Origin: Microvirga brassicacearum
Lineage (GTDB): Bacteria; Pseudomonadota; Alphaproteobacteria; Rhizobiales; Beijerinckiaceae
DNA: 32,820 nucleotides
Reading direction: 5' to 3'
Assembly (NCBI RefSeq): GCF_008757455.1
Contig: NZ_VCMV01000019.1
Span: 1-32,820, forward strand
The notes beneath the pieces are model-generated. The model saw only the letters and a list, made by a program, of their open reading frames with translations. It did not search any database and had not been told where the DNA came from. Shown one piece after another: positions 8,066 to 15,195 of the stretch. The translations under genes were made by a program, and so were the position numbers. The first letter of the stretch is position 1. Every line of letters starts with the position of its first letter.

Positions 8066-8896
8066 TCAGATCCCCTCCATGAGGAAATGATCCATGGAGC
8101 GGGCCGGTTCTGCGCAGCCGGCACTTCCGATCACTTTCGCCGGGACGCCCGCCACGGTGGCGTTCGCCGGAACCGGGTGGAGCACCACCGAGCCTGCTGC
8201 GATGCGGGCGCAATGGCCGACCTCGATATTGCCCAGAATCTTCGCCCCGGCGCCGATGAGCACCCCATGGCGGATCTTCGGATGCCGGTCGCCGCGCTCC
8301 TTGCCGGTGCCGCCGAGGGTGACGTTCTGGAGCATCGACACGTTGTCTTCCACCAAGGCTGTCGAGCCGACCACGAGGCCGGTCGCATGGTCGAGGAAGA
8401 TGCCGCGTCCGAGGCGGGCGGCCGGATGAATATCGGTCTGGAACACCTCCGAGGATCGGCTCTGCAGATAGAGAGCGAAATCCTGCCGCTTCCGGTTCCA
8501 CAGCCAATGCGCCAGCCGATGGGTCTGGATGGCGTGGAAGCCCTTGAAATACAGCACCGGTTCCAGAACGCGGGTGCAGGCCGGATCGCGATCCATTACG
8601 GCGACGATATCGGCGCGAAACGCCTCGCGGATGGACGGATCGTCCGCAAAGGCTTCGAGGAAGGTCTGCTCGATGATGTCGGCGCCCAGGGCCGGATGAC
8701 CGAGACGCCATGCCACCCGATGAGCGACGGACGCTTCGAGGTTGGGCTGATGAAGAATCGCGCTCAACACGAAGCCGGCGAGCGCCGGCTCCTCGTTGCC
8801 AACGGCCTCGGCTTCGGCGCGCAAACGGTCCCAGATCGGGTCGAGGGTGCGGAGGTTCTTGGCCGGGGCCAGCGGCTGCGGGCGTGTCTGCGTCAT
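8066..8896 (-). CDS. cysE: Serine O-acetyltransferase
   Basis: The enzyme makes O-acetylserine from serine and acetyl-CoA, the committed step of cysteine synthesis. The 276-residue product has the N-terminal helical domain (about 15-140) and the left-handed beta-helix (about 150-250). Asp155 in TDIHPAA and His170 in LDHATG match E. coli Asp143 and His158 in context and 15-residue spacing. The glycine loop LGGTGKERGDRHP is the usual acetyl-CoA region. The C-terminal tail ends MEGI, and the terminal Ile is typical of CysE tails that bind cysteine synthase. The ATG at 8896 follows GGGAGA. It is the first gene of the cysE-DUF3126-hexapeptide cluster. Confidence 0.96.
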   Translation of the reverse strand: MTQTRPQPLAPAKNLRTLDPIWDRLRAEAEAVGNEEPALAGFVLSAILHQPNLEASVAHRVAWRLGHPALGADIIEQTFLEAFADDPSIREAFRADIVAVMDRDPACTRVLEPVLYFKGFHAIQTHRLAHWLWNRKRQDFALYLQSRSSEVFQTDIHPAARLGRGIFLDHATGLVVGSTALVEDNVSMLQNVTLGGTGKERGDRHPKIRHGVLIGAGAKILGNIEVGHCARIAAGSVVLHPVPANATVAGVPAKVIGSAGCAEPARSMDHFLMEGI

Positions 8897-8989
8897 GGAT
8901 CATTCTCCCTGCCAGACCGGCGCGGATTGAATTAGCATCAAGAGGCTAAATAGGCCGTCCCATCCCCGAACCCTAGATCAGAAATCTCC

Positions 8990-9790
8990 ATGACCGCGTT
9001 TTTTTCGTCGCCTCATCCCCATCTCGTGACCGCGATCGACGGTCCAGTCGCGACGATCGCCATCGACAACCCTCTGAAATTCAACGCGCTGGACTTTGCC
9101 ATGTGGCGGGCTTGGCCTGCATTGATGGCGGCGCTCGACCGCGATCCAACGATCCGCGTCATCGTCCTGCGCGGCGCGGGCGAAAAGACTTTCGCGTCGG
9201 GAGCCGATATCGCCGAATTCGCCACATTACGTGCCGATGCCGAAGGAGGCAGGCTTTACGAGGCGGCGAACGAGGCGGCGTTTCGCGCCGTCGCCGAATG
9301 CTCGAAACCGGTCGTCGCGATGATCCGCGGTTTCTGCCTGGGCGGCGGCTTCGGCCTAGCCCTCTCCTGCGATCTGCGCATCGCCGCCGACAATGCGGTC
9401 TTCGCCATTCCGGCAAGCCGCCTCGGCATCGGCTATCCGCCCGGCGCGATGCGGCTCGTGACAGCGGCGGTCGGCGGGCCCGCCGCCAAGGACCTGCTCT
9501 TTACAGCCCGCCACGTGCAGGCCGAGGAAGCCATGCGCCTCGGCATCATCCAGCGGCTCGTGACCGATGCGGAGCTTGAAGCAACGACCCAGAGGCTCGC
9601 TCACGACATCGCGCAGAACGCGCCGCTGACCATCGCGGCCGCGAAAGCCGCTATCGACGACGCCCTCGGCATTCCCCACGCCAGCGTGGACCCGGCGGCC
9701 CTCGCCGATGCCTGTTTCGACAGCGAGGATGCCATCGAGGGCCGCCGAGCGTTTCTCGAAAAGCGCGCGCCGAATTTCAAGGGACGGTAG
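8990..9790 (+). CDS. Crotonase/enoyl-CoA hydratase-like protein lacking both catalytic Glu
   Basis: This 266-residue protein has the crotonase fold: the first oxyanion-hole segment ASGADIAEF (69-77), the second at LGGGFGLALSCD (117-128), then PASRLGIGYPPG. The two glutamates of classical hydratase (rat Glu144 and Glu164) align with Gly122 and Ala142, twenty residues apart as in the hydratase. Simple hydration of enoyl-CoA is therefore unlikely. The acyl-CoA site appears intact, so another crotonase reaction (decarboxylation, isomerisation or thioester hydrolysis) is possible. The start at 8990 lacks a strong ribosome site. It is divergent from cysE, and its 3' end overlaps the convergent methyltransferase gene by 14 bases. 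Confidence 0.9.
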   Translation: MTAFFSSPHPHLVTAIDGPVATIAIDNPLKFNALDFAMWRAWPALMAALDRDPTIRVIVLRGAGEKTFASGADIAEFATLRADAEGGRLYEAANEAAFRAVAECSKPVVAMIRGFCLGGGFGLALSCDLRIAADNAVFAIPASRLGIGYPPGAMRLVTAAVGGPAAKDLLFTARHVQAEEAMRLGIIQRLVTDAELEATTQRLAHDIAQNAPLTIAAAKAAIDDALGIPHASVDPAALADACFDSEDAIEGRRAFLEKRAPNFKGR

Positions 9791-10298
9791 CAGCGGCCTC
9801 GGCCCGCTCAGGCTCGCGCCGATAGACGAAATACCGGCCCTTCGACACGCCGGTTTGAGACGAGACGTCGGTGCAGTTCGGCATCACGAGCGCACGATCG
9901 GCCAGCAGCAGGCCGCCCGGCTGCAGGAGCGTCTCGATCAGCGGCGAAAGGCGGAGCGCAAGGAGGCGATTGAGATCCTCGTTGCCGGTGCCGATATCGA
10001 CGTGGATCAGGGCCGCGGATCGGCTGCCGAACCTTTGCGCGAAATCCGGAAGGGTATCGCAGATGTCGCCGACGACCAGAAACTCATCCGGCGGCGTGCA
10101 GGCGGGATGGGCAGCGGGCGTGCGCTCGAAGACGTAGATGCGGCGCCCGGGCAGCCTGTCGCGCAGATGGTCGTAGGTGCGTCCATTGCCCAACCCGACT
10201 TCGAGAACGAGACCGGTGTCGTCGATTTCGCCGGTTGCCCAGTCGAGCAATTCGCGCTGGGCGGTCAAGCGGCGGATTGCACTGTCGAGACGCGTCAT
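9777..10298 (-). CDS. Class I SAM-dependent methyltransferase (Methyltransf_17-like)
   Basis: This small methyltransferase of 173 residues has an AdoMet motif I, VLEVGLGNGRTYDHL (about 31-45), the acidic end of strand 2 (YVFER) and the later LIHVDIGTG. It resembles the short Rhizobiales-type family PF12692; the substrate is unknown. The ATG at 10298 follows AGGAGA with close spacing, which favours it over an upstream ATG at 10346 that would add 16 residues. The last codons overlap the convergent crotonase gene, so both C-terminal tails are encoded in the same 14 bases. Confidence 0.86.
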   Translation of the reverse strand: MTRLDSAIRRLTAQRELLDWATGEIDDTGLVLEVGLGNGRTYDHLRDRLPGRRIYVFERTPAAHPACTPPDEFLVVGDICDTLPDFAQRFGSRSAALIHVDIGTGNEDLNRLLALRLSPLIETLLQPGGLLLADRALVMPNCTDVSSQTGVSKGRYFVYRREPERAEAAATVP

Positions 10299-10387
10299 TC
10301 GATTCTCCTGCCGATACGTAAATGGCAGGTTTGCGCGTCGGATCAACAGGGTAAGCGGCTCTCGTTGAATTAAACTGTGAGGTCGTC

Positions 10388-10410
10388 CTCATGTTGAATC
10401 TCAACATGAG
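10388..10410. promoter_or_regulatory. Perfect 10-bp inverted repeat
   Basis: CTCATGTTGA (10388-10397) and TCAACATGAG (10401-10410) are exact inverted copies around a 3-base centre. There is no T-run on either side, so a simple intrinsic terminator is unlikely. It lies upstream of the methyltransferase gene (start 10298) and downstream of the hydrolase gene (stop 10456), both on the minus strand. An operator for the methyltransferase gene or an mRNA 3' hairpin for the hydrolase are the two readings. Confidence 0.4.
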
Positions 10411-10455
10411 CCGTGAAGATCAAAGCATTCCGTCGATTCAATCTTCAGGAACGGG

Positions 10456-11220
10456 CTATGGGCGTCGGGACAGGAAGTCCAGCACCCCCTGCTTGTGCGC
10501 CCGGTCACCCACCGCAAGGTTGTGATCGCGGCCAGGAATATCCAGCGCCGTGGCGTTCGGCATCAGGCTGGCGAGGCCCTGGGGCGAGCCGGCAATAGGA
10601 TCGTTGGTGCCCACCGACACCAGCGTCGGGAGCGTGATCGACGCCACCTCTGCCGGCGTCATCGTCTGGCGCGATCCGCGAATGCAGGCGGCGAGTGCCT
10701 TGAGATCGCTCCTGGTCTGTTCGGCGAAAGCGCGGAACATGCGCTGCATCGGGTCCGTGAGACGATCAAGCGAGGGCGCCTCCATGGCATCGGCGATGCC
10801 GAGCGGCAGGCCGACGCCCTCCACCAGGTGAGCGCCGAGGCCGCCGAGCAGCAGCGAACGCATCCGCTCGGGCGAGGCAAGCGCCATGTGGGCGCCGATC
10901 CGCGCGCCCATGGAATATCCCATCACGTCCGCACGCTCGATGCCCAGGTGATCGAGCAGCCGCCGGGCGTCATCGGCCATGAGGAATGAACCGTAATCCT
11001 CTGGCCGATAAAGCTTTTCGCTCTGCCCATGCCCCCGGTTGTCGAGCGCGACGACGCGATATCCGGCCTTGTTGAGGGTCTTGACCCACTGCGTATTGAC
11101 CCAGTTGACCGCGTGGTTCGAGGCAAAGCCGTGAATGAGCAGGATCGGATCGCCATGGCCTTCGTCGGGGATCGAGTCCAGGTAGGCGATGCTGACACCG
11201 TCGGAATTAAAGAAGCGCAT
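10456..11220 (-). CDS. Alpha/beta fold hydrolase
   Basis: This 254-residue protein of the alpha/beta-hydrolase superfamily has a complete triad: Ser103 in GYSMGA, Asp207 in VGTNDPIAG and His233 in GRDHNLAVGD. The oxyanion region is LIHGFASN (28-35), and DNRGHGQSEK (60-69) is the usual segment before the nucleophile. It has no signal peptide. The closest classes by look are esterases or enol-lactonase-like hydrolases; the substrate cannot be told. The start at 11220 fits the family N-terminus (MRFFNSDGVSIAY), but the ribosome site is weak. It is divergent from the zinc-finger gene at 11385. Confidence 0.9.
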   Translation of the reverse strand: MRFFNSDGVSIAYLDSIPDEGHGDPILLIHGFASNHAVNWVNTQWVKTLNKAGYRVVALDNRGHGQSEKLYRPEDYGSFLMADDARRLLDHLGIERADVMGYSMGARIGAHMALASPERMRSLLLGGLGAHLVEGVGLPLGIADAMEAPSLDRLTDPMQRMFRAFAEQTRSDLKALAACIRGSRQTMTPAEVASITLPTLVSVGTNDPIAGSPQGLASLMPNATALDIPGRDHNLAVGDRAHKQGVLDFLSRRP

Positions 11221-11384
11221 GGGAAAACCGGCTGTGGGGCTATTTCGGGCGGTGCACCCTAGAAGGCTTTGCGCCCCGAAGGAAAGCTTCGCATGCTAAA
11301 ATTCCGGCGCGATTGCCCCCTGTGCAATCGGCCCAACCGACATTATGGTGCGGCCAAATTCCGCGATCATACCGAGCAGGAAAA

Positions 11385-11645
11385 ATGGCTGACAAAGGCA
11401 CTCCGCACTTCCGCAACGACATTGGCGTGACGACGATTCACGTCGGGTCGAAGGAATTCATGTGCATCGGAGCAAAGCCCCCCTTCGATCACCCGCATAT
11501 CTTCATCGATATGGGCGCGGACGATGAGGTCGTCTGTCCGTACTGCTCGACGCTCTACAAATTCGACCCGGCATTGAAGTCCGGCGAGGCACGGCCTGCC
11601 GAATGCGTGTGGGAAGTCACCCCGGACGCCGAACCCGTACCCTGA
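11385..11645 (+). CDS. CHCC zinc-finger protein (NDUFS6/zf-CHCC type)
   Basis: This 86-residue protein matches PF10276 along nearly its whole length. The zinc ligands are Cys27 (FMCIGA), His36 or His38 (FDHPHIF), Cys51 and Cys54 (CPYCSTLYKFD). The mitochondrial relative NDUFS6 is a subunit of respiratory complex I, and alphaproteobacterial members are thought to serve complex I as well. No nuo genes are nearby, so that role is by family only. The ATG at 11385 follows GAGCAGGA; a longer frame to 11313 lacks family sequence. The stop is one base before the GTG of the FAD monooxygenase gene. Confidence 0.92.
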   Translation: MADKGTPHFRNDIGVTTIHVGSKEFMCIGAKPPFDHPHIFIDMGADDEVVCPYCSTLYKFDPALKSGEARPAECVWEVTPDAEPVP

Positions 11646-11646
11646 C

Positions 11647-12834
11647 GTGGCAGGCCTTGCGCTTGCCGTTGTCGGAGCCGGCATCGGCGGCCTGACGGCC
11701 TCCCTTGCGCTTGCCCGGCGGGGCCACCGGGTGACCCTCATCGAGCGCCGCACCGGCTTCACCGAGATCGGCGCCGGTCTTCAGCTCTCGCCCAATGCCA
11801 GCCGCCTCCTGATCGATCTCGATCTCGGCAACGCCCTGCGCCGCGTCGTCACCGAGCCTGATGGGGTGACGATCCGGGCCATCGCATCCGGCCGGGACAT
11901 CGGCGCGGTCGCGCTCGGCGCCTTCATGCGCAAGCGCTACGGCGCGCCTTATTGGGTCGTGCATCGGGCCGACCTGCAGCGGATCCTTCTCGATGCCGTC
12001 CGCTCGCAGGCGGCCATCCGGCTCGTCACGGGACGCAGCGTGGAGGACGTGGCGGACACCGCCGAAGCCGCAAGCCTGACGCTCGTCACCGCCAACGGCG
12101 CCCGCGAGACCCTGGTTGCCGATGCGATCATCGGAGCGGACGGCCTCTGGTCGAAAGTGCGCGCCTGCCTCGGCGAGACCGCGCTGCCGACCTTCGGCGG
12201 CGCCATCGCCTGGCGGGCCACGCTCGAGCGCAGCAGGGCGCCAGCCGAGCTGGCGGGCAACCGCACCGGCCTCTGGCTCGGCCCGCATGGCCACGTGGTG
12301 CATTATCCGATCGCCGGCGGCAAATTCATCAACATCGTGGCGATCGAACAGAACCCCACTCCGGTGGAAGGCTGGGCCGCGCCAGGCCAACGCGACACTC
12401 TGCTTGCGCAATATTCCGCCGCGGCGCCGGCCCTGCGGGCCCTGCTGGCCGAACCCTCCGAATGGCTGCGCTGGTCGCTGTTCGACCGGCCGGTCGGTCG
12501 CACCTCCAAAGGACGCATCGCGCTGCTGGGCGATGCCGCCCACCCGGTCCTGCCGTATCTCGCGCAGGGCGCAGCGCTCGCCATCGAGGATGCGGCGACG
12601 CTGGCGGTCCTGCTCCCCGCCGACCCCCACCGGGTTCCCGGCTTGCTCGACGCTTATGCCGAGAGCCGCCGCGCCCGCAGCGATCGGGTGCAGGCGGAGG
12701 CGCGCCGCAACGGCAGGATCTATCACGCCTCCCCGCTCGTCGCGTTTGGCCGCAACATGGTCATGCGCCAGTTCGGGCCTGAGCGGATGACGACGCGGTA
12801 CGACTGGCTCTATGGGTTCAAGGTCGGGGGCTGA
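11647..12834 (+). CDS. FAD-dependent monooxygenase (salicylate hydroxylase/UbiH-like)
   Basis: This 395-residue group A flavoprotein monooxygenase has the dinucleotide-binding GAGIGGL at 10-16, with an acidic end to strand 2 (LIERR). It also has the DG motif IIGADGLWSKVR (about 161-172) and the second FAD motif LLGDAAHP (Asp296) followed by YLAQGAALAIEDA. Such enzymes hydroxylate aromatic or quinone-like substrates with NAD(P)H and O2. It could act on ubiquinone precursors or aromatic acids; the sequence does not decide. Translation starts at a GTG one base after the zinc-finger gene's stop, so the two are translationally linked. A hairpin with a T-run follows at 12888. Confidence 0.9.
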   Translation: MAGLALAVVGAGIGGLTASLALARRGHRVTLIERRTGFTEIGAGLQLSPNASRLLIDLDLGNALRRVVTEPDGVTIRAIASGRDIGAVALGAFMRKRYGAPYWVVHRADLQRILLDAVRSQAAIRLVTGRSVEDVADTAEAASLTLVTANGARETLVADAIIGADGLWSKVRACLGETALPTFGGAIAWRATLERSRAPAELAGNRTGLWLGPHGHVVHYPIAGGKFINIVAIEQNPTPVEGWAAPGQRDTLLAQYSAAAPALRALLAEPSEWLRWSLFDRPVGRTSKGRIALLGDAAHPVLPYLAQGAALAIEDAATLAVLLPADPHRVPGLLDAYAESRRARSDRVQAEARRNGRIYHASPLVAFGRNMVMRQFGPERMTTRYDWLYGFKVGG

Positions 12835-12887
12835 GACGGGGAGGATGAGGCGCCAGGGTGAGTTGCGTTTCGAGATGCCCCACCGTC

Positions 12888-12922
12888 GTGGCCGGGCTTG
12901 ACCCGGCCACCCACGCCTTTTT
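12888..12922 (+). terminator. Hairpin terminator within a GGCCGGG palindromic repeat
   Basis: GTGGCCGGG (12888-12896) pairs perfectly with CCCGGCCAC (12902-12910) around CTTGA, and five T follow at 12918-12922. The sequence GGCCGGGCTTGACCCGGCC is a short palindrome I recall as repeated in many Rhizobiales genomes. Here it lies 53 bases after the FAD monooxygenase stop and probably ends that transcript before tRNA-Leu. Confidence 0.6.
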
Positions 12923-13039
12923 GCGCGCCGCCCAAGAGTAGAACGCCAGGCGCCATCTATACCGTCTGCGAAATCCGCGCCCCCGCATGAGCACCCGGCT
13001 TGCGCTCCGCGCTCCCGCCCGATAACCGTCTTGACCAAT

Positions 13040-13124
13040 GCGGACGTGGCGAAACTGGTAGACGCAAGGGACTTAAAATCCCTCGGGCATGCCCGTGCGG
13101 GTTCGACCCCCGCCGTCCGCACCA
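13040..13124 (+). tRNA. tRNA-Leu(UAA)
   Basis: This is an 85-base tRNA including an encoded CCA. The acceptor strands GCGGACG (13040-13046) and CGTCCGC (13114-13120) pair fully, with discriminator A13121. The anticodon stem AGGGA/TCCCT encloses the loop CTTAAAA, with anticodon TAA at 13074-13076, which reads leucine UUA codons. The class II variable arm CGGGCATGCCCG and the T-loop GGTTCGACCCC are clear. UUA codons are rare in GC-rich genomes, so this is a minor-codon tRNA. Confidence 0.97.
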
Positions 13125-13210
13125 ATATTGAATTGATTGTTCCTTTTCGGTGGCCCAGTCCAGGTTGGCCCGTGACTTCAAACCTTAGTCACCGCTCTGT
13201 CGGTCTTAAA

Positions 13211-13240
13211 CAAAAAAGCCCCGGCGTTTCCACCGGGGCT
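13211..13240 (-). terminator. Intrinsic terminator of the porin gene
   Basis: On the minus strand AGCCCCGG and CCGGGGCT (13233-13240 and 13217-13224) form a perfect 8-bp stem with an 8-base loop, and a run of six T follows (A at 13212-13217 on the plus strand). It lies about 20 bases after the porin stop. Confidence 0.85.
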
Positions 13241-13260
13241 CTCCTCGCAAGTTCTAAGCC

Positions 13261-14547
13261 TTAGAAGTCGCGCTGCAGGCGCAGGCGGCCTTCCCAGGCG
13301 TTGTCGGAGCCGAGGCTCTGGCCGGTGGGGAGGAAGACGCGGCCGCGGGGATCGAGGCGGGCGTAGATGACTTCTGCGCCGATATCGAGGCCGCTGACCG
13401 GGCTCCAGATGATGTTCGTGCCGGCACGAAGCTCATTGAAGTCGAGGATGCCGAACTGCGAGGCCGTCGCCGCATAATCGAAGCGGGCATAGGAGCCGAA
13501 CACGCTCTGGCGGATGGTGGGAGTCCAGTAATGGCGCAGGCCACCGGCGACGGACCAGCCGCGGCCGGTCGAGATGTTGCCACTCGCCGGGTTGATGTAG
13601 CCATCGACCAGAAGGCCCGCCAGCACGCCGGCGCTGAGCGAATCGGTGGAGCCGCCGGTGATGTAGCTGAGGGCGCCATCCGCATAAGCGAGGTTGACCC
13701 ATGCGGCATCGCCCTCGCCGAGCATCGGCAGGTTCACGCCCACATTGCCCTGAACCGCGAAGCCGTATTCGGTCTCGGGGAAATCGGCGATGCCGGTTGC
13801 CGCGTTGACGAACACGTTGTTGCTGCGGATCTGATGGAGGGCGGCGGAGAGTTGCGCCGTGCCCCAGGTCCCGGTGTATTTCAGGTTGCCGACGACGTCG
13901 GGCGCCCGCTGACCGGCATAGTCGAGGGTCGCGGGGGACGTGGCGTCGAGGAAGCCGTTGGAGCGGCGCTCGAGGCCATCTTCGATGGCGAGCGTGGCCG
14001 AGAAACCATTGCCGAACGTGAAGGTGTAGGCGAGCACGTCGACATCAGGCGCGTCCGAGAAGCGCAGGGTGCCGAAATGCTCGGTGGGCAGATCGCCGTT
14101 GTCGAAGAACGTGGTGACGCGACCGGCGGTCAGGCCGCCGAACTGGATGAAGGCCTGTGCGATATCCGGGCTCGTGGTGATCCGGCCGGTATCGGTGAAG
14201 GGCGTGCCCGAGTTGCGGGTGATTTCCATGCGCACGACCGAGCGGAGAAGGCCATAGGCGGTCTGGGTGCGTGCATCGAGCTGGATGCGGCCGCGGGCGC
14301 GAAAGCCGATGGAATCGGCGCTGCGATCCAAGGGCTCGCCATAGAGATAATCCGCACGCACGCGTCCGCCGATTTTCAGGCAGGTCTCAGTGCCGGGGAT
14401 GTAGAAGAAGCCCTCGCCCATGGTCGAGCAGACGCGGACATATTCAACGGCCGCGGCCTTCTTCGAGGGAAGATCGGCGGCGTGGGCGGAAGCGACAGCA
14501 ATAAGGCCTGCGGCGGTTCCGAGAAGGAGGCTCTTGGCGAGCTTCAT
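13261..14547 (-). CDS. Outer-membrane porin, Porin_2 family
   Basis: The product is a trimeric beta-barrel porin for diffusion of small solutes across the outer membrane. The 428-residue precursor has a signal peptide cleaved after AHA (about residue 23). The typical Rhizobiales segment ADLPSKKAAAVEYVRVC with GEGFFYIPGTETCLKIGG follows, where Cys39 and Cys56 are likely to form a disulfide. Alternating beta strands end in the terminal Phe that signals the BAM machinery (LQRDF). The ATG at 14547 follows CGGAGAA. The porin has its own terminator and a long upstream gap, so it is probably monocistronic. Pore selectivity cannot be told. Confidence 0.95.
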   Translation of the reverse strand: MKLAKSLLLGTAAGLIAVASAHAADLPSKKAAAVEYVRVCSTMGEGFFYIPGTETCLKIGGRVRADYLYGEPLDRSADSIGFRARGRIQLDARTQTAYGLLRSVVRMEITRNSGTPFTDTGRITTSPDIAQAFIQFGGLTAGRVTTFFDNGDLPTEHFGTLRFSDAPDVDVLAYTFTFGNGFSATLAIEDGLERRSNGFLDATSPATLDYAGQRAPDVVGNLKYTGTWGTAQLSAALHQIRSNNVFVNAATGIADFPETEYGFAVQGNVGVNLPMLGEGDAAWVNLAYADGALSYITGGSTDSLSAGVLAGLLVDGYINPASGNISTGRGWSVAGGLRHYWTPTIRQSVFGSYARFDYAATASQFGILDFNELRAGTNIIWSPVSGLDIGAEVIYARLDPRGRVFLPTGQSLGSDNAWEGRLRLQRDF

Positions 14548-14799
14548 GGGGCGTTCTCCGGGTAGTCGCAGCGACGGGCCACGAATCCAATGTAGGATTG
14601 TTACATTACCGAAGCGACCAAGCTGAGCAATCCGTCAGCCCGTGCAATTTTGAGCATCACCCCTGCTTTCGTGCCTGAAAATCAGCCACTTGCATCCCGC
14701 GCGACGTTTTCATTGCGCGGTGTGGCAAATATTCCACAGGTGGGAGATAGGGCGCCCTAACGTCAGCCGGATGAGGCCGAATGCACTTCGCCGGACGTC

Positions 14800-15093
14800 C
14801 TAGTCGCCGAAGAAATCGAGATCCCCGCTGCGGCAGCGAAAGCCGACCGGGCATTGCGGCGTATCGCGGGTCGGCACCCATGCGGCCTCGAGGCTTTCGT
14901 CGTGCTCGCAGAAGCTCAGATCCCGGACGTAACGGTCATACGTATAGGTGCCGGTGCCGAGCACGATGGCGCCGTTGCGCAGGACCAGCTGCCGCGCCTG
15001 CGCACAGGCGAGGCCCGGGGTCATCGGGCGCTGCTGGGCGTGAACCGAGGTGACGATGGCCGACAGGGCAAGAGCGAGGGCGAGCTTCTTCAT
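14800..15093 (-). CDS. Small secreted protein with four cysteines
   Basis: This 97-residue protein has a signal peptide (MKKLALALALSAIVTSVHA, cut before Gln20). The mature part of about 78 residues has four cysteines, Cys30, Cys62, Cys81 and Cys87, enough for two disulfides in the periplasm. The segments GAIVLGTGTYTYDRYVRD and AWVPTRDTPQC resemble uncharacterised small proteins I recall from Methylobacterium and Microvirga relatives. The function is unknown. The start follows GAGATGAAGTC, a weak ribosome site. It lies between the porin promoter region and the end of the acyl ligase gene. Confidence 0.78.
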   Translation of the reverse strand: MKKLALALALSAIVTSVHAQQRPMTPGLACAQARQLVLRNGAIVLGTGTYTYDRYVRDLSFCEHDESLEAAWVPTRDTPQCPVGFRCRSGDLDFFGD

Positions 15094-15195
15094 GACTTCA
15101 TCTCAAGATGGCCGGTGGCGTTCACGCAAGACCTTTGTCGAAATGAGGCCAACAGCCGCTTCGGCAATAGCGGACACGCGTTTTTGACCGGCGCG

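Noticed and set aside
11617..13125. 502-codon minus-strand frame opposite the FAD monooxygenase gene
   Set aside because: It begins in the tRNA complement and shadows a clear flavoprotein gene.
13031..13264. 77-codon plus-strand frame beginning inside tRNA-Leu
   Set aside because: The peptide is the translation of the tRNA gene itself (a well-known false annotation); the minus-strand counterpart at 12957-13181 is rejected for the same reason.
13531..14565. 344-codon frame opposite the porin gene
   Set aside because: Antisense shadow; the porin has a signal peptide, terminal Phe, ribosome site and terminator.
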